Program-made: the position numbers and the translations under genes
Assembly: GCA_051001455.1 (NCBI GenBank)
Contig: JBPCNH010000038.1
Coordinates: 48,580 to 112,579 of the forward strand
Source of the DNA: JBPCNH01 sp051001455
GTDB lineage: Bacteria; Actinomycetota; CADDZG01; WHSQ01
Length of the DNA: 64,000 bases
Reading direction: 5' to 3'
The notes under the pieces: model-generated
Databases searched by the model: none
The model's input: the letters and a program-made list of their open reading frames with translations, nothing else
Told to the model about the DNA's origin: nothing
Shown: positions 58,894 through 64,000 of the stretch, in pieces
How positions within the stretch are numbered: the stretch's first letter is position 1
Layout: each line of letters begins with the position of its first letter

Positions 58894-59709
58894 CTACCTG
58901 TAACGGCCGTTTTCCGCCGAAGTTGCGATCTTTCGGCCCGTCATGATGAAACCGGTGTGAGCCACCATGCGATGGTCCGGCCTTACCGACTGCCCATCCA
59001 CGTTCCAGGTCCGCACCAAGGACTCCATCGTGCTGAGGAAACCAAAGCCTCCCCGCCGCATCGCCTCTACGGTCTGCGATACCTGGGGGATCGTGGGGAC
59101 GTAGCAACACAAGATGCCTCCGGGTGCCAGGGAATCAGTTGCGGGTCCTATCGCTCGCCACGGCTCCGGCATGTCTAGAACCATCCGGTCTGCGTCCCGT
59201 TCGGGGATCCCGTCGAATATGTCACCCAACCTCAGCTCGAGATTATCGGGCGGCTCACCGAGTCCTTCGTACCAGGTGGCGATGTTGGCGGCGGCCTGGT
59301 CATGGTGGTCGGCCCGCACCTCGTAGGAGATGACCCTGCCGGTGGGACCTACCGCCCGGGCCAGGGCCAACGTAAGAGATGCAGACCCCGAGCCTGCCTC
59401 GATCACGGTAGCTCCCGGAGCGATGTCGGCGAAGACCAAGATCATCCCGACGTCCTTCGGATACACGACCTGGGCTCCGCGCTTCATCTTCAGGACGAAG
59501 TCGCTGAGCGTGGGTCTGAAAGCGGTGTAGAGGGAGCCTCCGGTGGTCCGCAGGATCGTTCCCTCCGGCGCGCCGATCAGATCGTTGTGCGCCAGGATCC
59601 CGAGATGAGAATGGAACTCTTTGTCCTCCGCCAGCTTGAGCATGTATCGCCGCTGCCGAGAGTCGATCAGGAGGACGCGCTCGCCCGTCTTGAAGACCCC
59701 GTGCTGCAT
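58894..59709 (-). CDS. trmI: tRNA (adenine-58-N1)-methyltransferase
   Basis: A 271-residue SAM-dependent enzyme that makes m1A58 in the T loop of tRNA. An N-terminal beta domain precedes the Rossmann fold with the SAM motif VIEAGSGSASLTLALARAVG and the catalytic-region VLDMPEPW. It closely resembles mycobacterial Rv2118c, which also lies beside the proteasome ATPase gene. Its start directly abuts the ttuA stop. Confidence 0.94.
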   Translation of the reverse strand: MQHGVFKTGERVLLIDSRQRRYMLKLAEDKEFHSHLGILAHNDLIGAPEGTILRTTGGSLYTAFRPTLSDFVLKMKRGAQVVYPKDVGMILVFADIAPGATVIEAGSGSASLTLALARAVGPTGRVISYEVRADHHDQAAANIATWYEGLGEPPDNLELRLGDIFDGIPERDADRMVLDMPEPWRAIGPATDSLAPGGILCCYVPTIPQVSQTVEAMRRGGFGFLSTMESLVRTWNVDGQSVRPDHRMVAHTGFIMTGRKIATSAENGRYR

Positions 59710-60708
59710 CTAGCGAACACCCTGTTGCTTGCGTTTCCGCGCGGGGGTCGTCGACCCGGAGGCGCGTCGTTTCTCGGCGAGCGACTTGGTCTTGCAGAAG
59801 GAGCAAACCGGGGGTGCACCATCGTCCCACTGCACCGTCGGAGCCCCGCATGATGAACACGCGACCACGTTCGTAGCGTCGTTCTCTTCCTTGAAGTGGC
59901 GGGCCGCCTTCTTCAAGAACCCGAAATACATCTGGTGCTTCGTTCCGGGAGATGATTCCTCGAGGAGCGTCAGCGCTTCTTTATAGCGATGTTGCGTATT
60001 GCCCTCGACCATCGGGCATTCTTCGACGATGTAATCGATCCCCTTCATAACCGCGTACGCAGCGGTCTCTCGCTCCGCTATCCGCACGAGCGGTTTCACC
60101 TTCCGCACGAGCACGGTGCGCTCCTCACCCTCGGCACCGAGGATCCTCTCTTCAAGCACCGGTGCCTGGCGACCCAACATGTCGGTCTGCCAGTGAAGCA
60201 CGTTGCCGAACAGGGTGGCCACTTCGTCGTCCAGGTTGTGACCGGTCACGAGAACGCTGAAGCCCTCCTCGAGAGCGGCGCGATTGAACTCGTAACGCTT
60301 GTTGAGCCCGCATCCCGAGCAGGGCACCCTGCCGGTGAGGCGCGACAGCTCCGGAACGGTGAAACCGTGCTCTTCGTTAAGCGAACGGATCAGGAGCTTG
60401 GCGTTCTTCGATGCGGCGAACGCGATGCTCGCCTCTTTCGACCGGGTTGAGTACCCGCCTATACCGAGGTCGAGATAGAAGCCCGTGGCGTCGTAACCGA
60501 GATCGAGCAGGATGTCCCACACCGCAAGGGAGTCTTTCCCTCCCGAAACCGCGACCAGGAGCCGGTCATCCGGGTCGAACATCTTGAATTCCTTGATCCC
60601 CTTGGCGACCTGGTTCTGCATGTGCTCGATGAAATGGGGAGGGCAGAATCCGGCGTTATGCCGCCGGATATCGACCACCGCGTGCTCGCGGCATACCTTG
60701 CACTTCAT
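59710..60708 (-). CDS. ttuA: tRNA 2-thiouridine-54 synthesis ATPase TtuA
   Basis: A 332-residue ATP-pyrophosphatase. An N-terminal zinc finger (CKVC, then FCPPHF) precedes the PP-loop LVAVSGGKDSLAVWDIL. The central Cys block VPCSGCGLNKRYEFN, with a later EECP, should bind an iron-sulphur cluster. GHNLDDEVATLFGN and YKEALTLLEESSPGTKHQMYF match Thermus TtuA closely. A C-terminal zinc pair (CSSCG, CSFC) closes the protein. It thiolates U54 of tRNA, with sulphur from TtuB. The ATG overlaps the ttuB stop (ATGA). Confidence 0.9.
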   Translation of the reverse strand: MKCKVCREHAVVDIRRHNAGFCPPHFIEHMQNQVAKGIKEFKMFDPDDRLLVAVSGGKDSLAVWDILLDLGYDATGFYLDLGIGGYSTRSKEASIAFAASKNAKLLIRSLNEEHGFTVPELSRLTGRVPCSGCGLNKRYEFNRAALEEGFSVLVTGHNLDDEVATLFGNVLHWQTDMLGRQAPVLEERILGAEGEERTVLVRKVKPLVRIAERETAAYAVMKGIDYIVEECPMVEGNTQHRYKEALTLLEESSPGTKHQMYFGFLKKAARHFKEENDATNVVACSSCGAPTVQWDDGAPPVCSFCKTKSLAEKRRASGSTTPARKRKQQGVR

Positions 60709-60905
60709 CTAGCTCCTCCGCTCAACACGGGACGAACCTCGAGCTCGTCGTCCTCGGTCAAAGCCTCGTCCCGTGTGAGCAACGTCGCGTCCCTGATCAC
60801 CAGGACGGCCTCCGGCACGATCTCGAGGTGCGCCAGCAGCTGAAGAACGTTCTTGGGGCCCGAGACGTCCACAACCCGATCCGGATTCCGGAGCTTCACC
60901 TTCAT
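60705..60905 (-). CDS. ttuB: Ubiquitin-like sulfur carrier TtuB (MoaD/ThiS fold)
   Basis: A 66-residue beta-grasp protein (MKVKLRNPDRVVDVSGPKNV, then LQLLAHLEIVPEAVLVI, ending VLSGGAR). The layout matches Thermus TtuB, whose C-terminal Gly-Gly is adenylated, thiocarboxylated and handed to TtuA, and can also be joined to proteins. Here two residues, Ala-Arg, follow the Gly-Gly. They are encoded by the same bases that form the ribosome site of ttuA (GGAGGAG) and its overlap. Trimming would be needed for use as a sulfur carrier. Confidence 0.85.
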   Translation of the reverse strand: MKVKLRNPDRVVDVSGPKNVLQLLAHLEIVPEAVLVIRDATLLTRDEALTEDDELEVRPVLSGGAR

Positions 60906-60945
60906 GCTCCCAGGGTAGCCCTCGCCCGTGGTTGCGCTACCGGAC

Positions 60946-62061
60946 CTACTCGATCGTCACCGGCCGGCTACCGAGCTTGACGTCCAAGGTGATCTCCTCA
61001 CCCTCTCGCAGCACCACGATCGGGATCGTCTCGTCGGGATCGTGCGCCGTCAGTGCCTCGGTGAGATCCTCGGCGGATGCGAGCCCCTCTCCCGCCACCT
61101 CGATGATCACGTCGCCGGCTTCTACGCCGCCGGCGGCCGCAGGGCCGTCGGGGAACAGCCCGACGATGAAGGCTCCGCGCACCGAGCTCGGCAGGCCGAG
61201 TTGGTTCGCCACCGCAGCGGAGTTGACCGATTGGATCTGCACGCCTAACCACGCTCGATCTTCGGCCGGCTCGTCGAGGATCTCGCCCACCACGGTAGTG
61301 ACGATGTCGATGGGGATGGCGAAACCTATGTTCTCGGCGCTGGCGGCTTGAGCCGCAGCCGTATTGATACCGATGAGGTTCCCGGACACATCCACTAATG
61401 CACCGCCTGAGTTCCCCGGATTGATGGCGGCATCGGTCTGCAACAGCCCCTCGAGACGCGACACGCCGTTCGAACTGCCCCCAACTTCGATCGTACGATC
61501 GACCGCCGAAACGATCCCTTTCGTCACCGTGGTCCCGCCGAGGCCGAGTGGGAAGCCCAGTGCGACAACGTCGTCGCCAAGACGCAGAGAGGAGGATCGC
61601 CCGAGTTCTATGGGTGTGAGATCGTCGGCGTCCACCTTGATAACGGCGAGATCTTTCTCGGGCGCCGTCCCCAACACGGTTCCGGTCATCGTTCCTCTCT
61701 CGTCCGTAAAGATGACTTCGACCTCGGTAGCCCCCGCGACCACATGATTGTTCGTGACGATGACACCGGATTCGTCGATCACCACACCGGAGCCTTGTCC
61801 TCTGCCCACCTGGGGCTCGCCGAAATCGTCGAACTGGATCGCCTCGATACGGACGTTGACCACGGTCGGCAGCACCTCCTCGATCATGTCGGCAAGGTCC
61901 GAATGCGGGGCTCGCGAATCGTTCTGATCGAGCTCGATGTCGGCCACCGCGTCTCGGGTGGGGTCGGGCGAACGTTCGCTCCCGCGCGGGATCGATTCGA
62001 GCTCGCAAGCGGTCAGGGATAAGCCGAGACAGAGACAGGCGACTAGTAACTTGATCCGCAT
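60946..62061 (-). CDS. HtrA/DegP-like serine protease lipoprotein with PDZ domain
   Basis: A 371-residue envelope protease. A lipoprotein signal (LLVACLCLGLSLTAC, lipobox LTAC) is followed by an acidic linker, a trypsin-like domain (residues 60-270) and one PDZ domain (280-365). The catalytic triad is His in TNNHVVAG, Asp in EKDLAVIKV and Ser in NPGNSGGALVD. The lipid anchor is unusual compared with the transmembrane HtrA proteins of most actinobacteria. It would act on misfolded envelope proteins. Confidence 0.92.
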   Translation of the reverse strand: MRIKLLVACLCLGLSLTACELESIPRGSERSPDPTRDAVADIELDQNDSRAPHSDLADMIEEVLPTVVNVRIEAIQFDDFGEPQVGRGQGSGVVIDESGVIVTNNHVVAGATEVEVIFTDERGTMTGTVLGTAPEKDLAVIKVDADDLTPIELGRSSSLRLGDDVVALGFPLGLGGTTVTKGIVSAVDRTIEVGGSSNGVSRLEGLLQTDAAINPGNSGGALVDVSGNLIGINTAAAQAASAENIGFAIPIDIVTTVVGEILDEPAEDRAWLGVQIQSVNSAAVANQLGLPSSVRGAFIVGLFPDGPAAAGGVEAGDVIIEVAGEGLASAEDLTEALTAHDPDETIPIVVLREGEEITLDVKLGSRPVTIE

Positions 62062-62087
62062 GAGCTTCGTACCGAAGAGAACGGCGG

Positions 62088-62474
62088 CTATGCCGCGCTC
62101 TCTTCGGACACCTCCACAACCTCTACGGGGAACTCGCCGCCACTGCCCCGGCCGAGGCTGAACACGATCGCGTACGATCCCGGCTCGAGTGCTATGGGAT
62201 CGGTGACCGTGTCGGTGAATTCGGTGAGTGACTGGAGGCCCCAGACGAGCTCTTCCCGCACGGGTCCCTCGAACAGGACCTCACGGGACTTGGGGTCGAT
62301 CAGATAGAAGGTCTCGCGGTACGTGCCTTCCGGCGCCGACCACGACCTCGTGACGACGAAAGGCAACGTCTTGGAATCACGGACGGCGATGCCCTGCGCA
62401 CCGTGGGCTTGGCTCGCCGGGCTCACCGAAGACGCCACCACTTTTCTCTGAGTACCGCTGATATCTGCTTCCAT
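62088..62474 (-). CDS. Conserved hypothetical protein, beta-rich
   Basis: A 128-residue soluble protein. The first 35 residues are low complexity. The rest alternates short strands (TRSWSAPEGTYRETFYLIDP, then REVLFEGPVREELVWGLQSL and PIALEPGSYAIVFSLG), suggesting a small beta domain. No signal peptide and no family recognised. It lies 26 bases upstream of the HtrA-like gene on the same strand. Confidence 0.6.
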   Translation of the reverse strand: MEADISGTQRKVVASSVSPASQAHGAQGIAVRDSKTLPFVVTRSWSAPEGTYRETFYLIDPKSREVLFEGPVREELVWGLQSLTEFTDTVTDPIALEPGSYAIVFSLGRGSGGEFPVEVVEVSEESAA

Positions 62475-62539
62475 GTCACCGAGGATAGCAACGCCGCTCG
62501 CTAATCGGGCCGGGAGCGGACTCCCCTGGCTGCCTCTCC

Positions 62540-62839
62540 CTAGTCTTCCAGGATGCTCAGATCGATGATCTTCGGCTGGCCTCCACGCTCGGCCCAGACG
62601 GAGGCAACCGTCACGATCGAGTCGGCCCCGCGGTAGCCGATCGCGACCGTCATGCTGTCGTCTTCGGCAGACACCGAGGTGATCTCTGCTGCAGTGAGCG
62701 GCTTCGGTAGTTGGGACATCACCTCGCCGGCCTTCTTCATCACGGCGCCGTCTAGGTCTGCTCCGGCGGCGCGAAGGTCGCCCGAGACCACCGCGTCGCC
62801 GTGTGCCTGCGCACGCTCCTTCACAACGGACTCGTCCAT
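62540..62839 (-). CDS. Small hypothetical protein, possibly NTF2-like
   Basis: A 99-residue protein. An N-terminal helix pair (VVKERAQAHGDAVVSGDLRAAGADL) is followed by strands (TSVSAEDDSMTVAIGYRGAD, then SIVTVASVWAERGGQPKIIDL). The layout resembles a small NTF2-like fold, but I cannot assign it with certainty. It lies just after the DsbA-like gene on the same strand. Confidence 0.6.
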   Translation of the reverse strand: MDESVVKERAQAHGDAVVSGDLRAAGADLDGAVMKKAGEVMSQLPKPLTAAEITSVSAEDDSMTVAIGYRGADSIVTVASVWAERGGQPKIIDLSILED

Positions 62840-62851
62840 CTCGCTCCTCTC

Positions 62852-63538
62852 CTAGGCCAGGGATCGCTCGAGGATATCGTCGTAGATCCCGGGCTCGTCC
62901 TCGTCCACGATGGGATACCCGCCCTGCCCGAAATCGTCGGTTTTGTGCATCGTGATACCAGGATTGTGGATGCCGGTTCCATCAGGGAGGAACAGGTGCG
63001 GGCTGCCCTGCACGTCCGTACTCTCGGCCTCTTCCTTGTCTGCGAAGACGCTCGCCCGATAACGGCCACTTCGCAAGGCGTCCTCGAGAGCAGCCGCGTC
63101 GAGGCCCTCCACCCGGCCGGCTACCTCGCAGATCACGTGATGCAAGGAGATGCATTCCGAGTCCCTGAACAACGCGAGACGCAGAGCAAGGTCGAGCCGG
63201 TCCGCAAGCCCCATCCCCTGCTCCTTCGCGGCCATTATCGCTTCGAGCGCCAGCAGGGTGGTCACCGGGTAAGCATCCACCCGCCCGCTCCAGAGACTCA
63301 TGCCGATATCCGGCTCCAAGCCGCCGACCACGGGTATCTCGGCGTCGAGGATCAGACGGGGAGTCGGTTGGTCGTTGAGCAACTCGAGCGGGAAGGCCCT
63401 GATATCGAAGACCAGCCGATCCTCGGCGCCGGCCGCGCGGCGAGCCCTGTGCAACCTGTAGAGGGCCAGCGTCGCCCACGGACAACCGGGATCGGCCCAC
63501 ACGGTGATAGTCCTGGTCGCGTCCACGACCCAAGCCAT
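62852..63538 (-). CDS. DsbA/FrnE-like thioredoxin-fold protein
   Basis: A 228-residue protein with an N-terminal WADPGCPWATLALYRLHR block that places one Cys at the active site (CPWA rather than CxxC), an all-helical insertion (residues 90-165), and QGSPHLFLPDGTGIHNPG near the end with the cis-Pro. It belongs to the DsbA-like/2-hydroxychromene-isomerase group; with a single Cys it may act on glutathione-like thiols. It is cytoplasmic by sequence. ATG 63538 follows a GGGGG site. It is divergent from the HIT gene, 26 bases away. Confidence 0.82.
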   Translation of the reverse strand: MAWVVDATRTITVWADPGCPWATLALYRLHRARRAAGAEDRLVFDIRAFPLELLNDQPTPRLILDAEIPVVGGLEPDIGMSLWSGRVDAYPVTTLLALEAIMAAKEQGMGLADRLDLALRLALFRDSECISLHHVICEVAGRVEGLDAAALEDALRSGRYRASVFADKEEAESTDVQGSPHLFLPDGTGIHNPGITMHKTDDFGQGGYPIVDEDEPGIYDDILERSLA

Positions 63539-63564
63539 ACCCCCGAGGATTACTCTCACTCACC

Positions 63565-64000
63565 GTGTGCATCTTCTGTGAGGTCGTAGAAGGGACCACG
63601 GCGGCAGAGATCGTCCTCGAGGACGAGGTTGCGATCGCGTTCCTGGATCACCGCCCGATCTTCCCCGGTCACACCTTGCTGATACCGCGCGCCCACCACG
63701 AGACGCTGACCGACCTGCCGGCCGACCTCTTGGAGCCCCTCTTCCGCGATGCCCGGATCCTCGCGGCTGCGGTGCGCGACGCGATGGGCGCCACGGGTAC
63801 CTTCGTAGCCATGAACAACAAGGTCTCTCAAAGCGTGCCCCACCTCCACGTCCACGTGGTGCCCCGGAATCCCAAGGACGGCCTGCGCGGGTTCTTCTGG
63901 CCGCGCACCCAGTACTCCGGAGACGACGAGATGACGGCCACCGCAGGGAAGGTCCGGAGCGCGAGTGGAGCAGCGGGGCGGGACACACTAACGAGAAGCT
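63565..64000 (+). CDS. HIT-family hydrolase, 3' end outside the window
   Basis: The first 145 residues of a histidine-triad protein. GTG 63565 starts VCIFCEVVEGTTAAEIVLED. Then come RPIFPGHTLLIPRAHHETLTDL and the catalytic triad HLHVHVVPRNPKDGLRGFFWPR. These proteins hydrolyse nucleoside phosphoramidates or dinucleotides. The frame is still open at base 64000, so the end is missing. The short 26-base gap to the divergent DsbA-like gene leaves little room for two promoters. Confidence 0.9.
   Translation, partial: MCIFCEVVEGTTAAEIVLEDEVAIAFLDHRPIFPGHTLLIPRAHHETLTDLPADLLEPLFRDARILAAAVRDAMGATGTFVAMNNKVSQSVPHLHVHVVPRNPKDGLRGFFWPRTQYSGDDEMTATAGKVRSASGAAGRDTLTRS

Overview
The window is high-GC DNA from an actinobacterium. 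The evidence is the Pup-proteasome gene set (arc/mpa, dop, pup, prcB, prcA, pafA, pafB, pafC), a HelY-type helicase next to tatC/tatA, a DUF4193 protein, an F420-type PPOX oxidoreductase and an Lnt/Ppm1 pair. The glycine decarboxylase split into GcvPA and GcvPB, a fermentation-type lysine pathway and a Thermus-like TtuB/TtuA pair suggest a deep-branching, probably uncultured lineage rather than a classical streptomycete or mycobacterium. That placement is inference.

Layout: 1-1854 holds the end of hpt, a DUF151 nuclease-like gene, a MerR regulator and a PD-(D/E)XK-like gene. 1922-5893 is gcvT-gcvPA-gcvPB. 5920-11306 (minus) holds a PIG-V-like mannosyltransferase, a REC-histidine kinase, ppm1-lnt and a DUF4193 gene. 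About 11450-12085 carries no credible protein but has a strong minus-strand promoter and many stable hairpins, so it is a candidate large structured RNA. yjbQ and proS follow. 14028-16718 is an ISL3-family element with 22-bp inverted repeats and an exact 8-bp target duplication. Its transposase is split and the middle is replaced by two Tat-exported ferritin-like genes. 16764-19771 has a phosphoesterase, a crotonase and a HAD protein. 19879-26565 (minus) is kamA-kdd-amidohydrolase-kamD-kamE-kal for lysine fermentation, with a divergent Lrp regulator at 26664. 27095-38319 is metabolic: a cyclase, MgtC, an acyl-CoA dehydrogenase, a glpD/hydrolase/lipid kinase/AGPS-like group, a thiolase and a HAD protein. 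38319-42988 is helY, a membrane protein, tatC and tatA. 43094-45594 has a zinc-ribbon protein and a GAF-PAS kinase. 45599-60905 is the proteasome/pupylation region, running minus from ttuB through ttuA, trmI, arc, dop, pup, prcB, prcA and pafA to pafB and pafC. 60946-64000 has an HtrA-like lipoprotein, small unknowns, a DsbA-like protein and a partial HIT protein.

Two points stand out in the proteasome region. Pup does not stop after its Gly-Gly-Gln but reads on for 17 mostly hydrophobic residues. An endonuclease-VII-like gene that lay between pup and prcB, and overlapped the prcB start, has been broken by about 3 kb of mobile DNA. That DNA contains IS21 and IS1182 remnants and three genes for secreted proteins with their own promoter. 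The TtuB-like ubiquitin-fold protein also carries two residues beyond its Gly-Gly.

All functional statements come from reading motifs and gene order. No database search or folding program was run.
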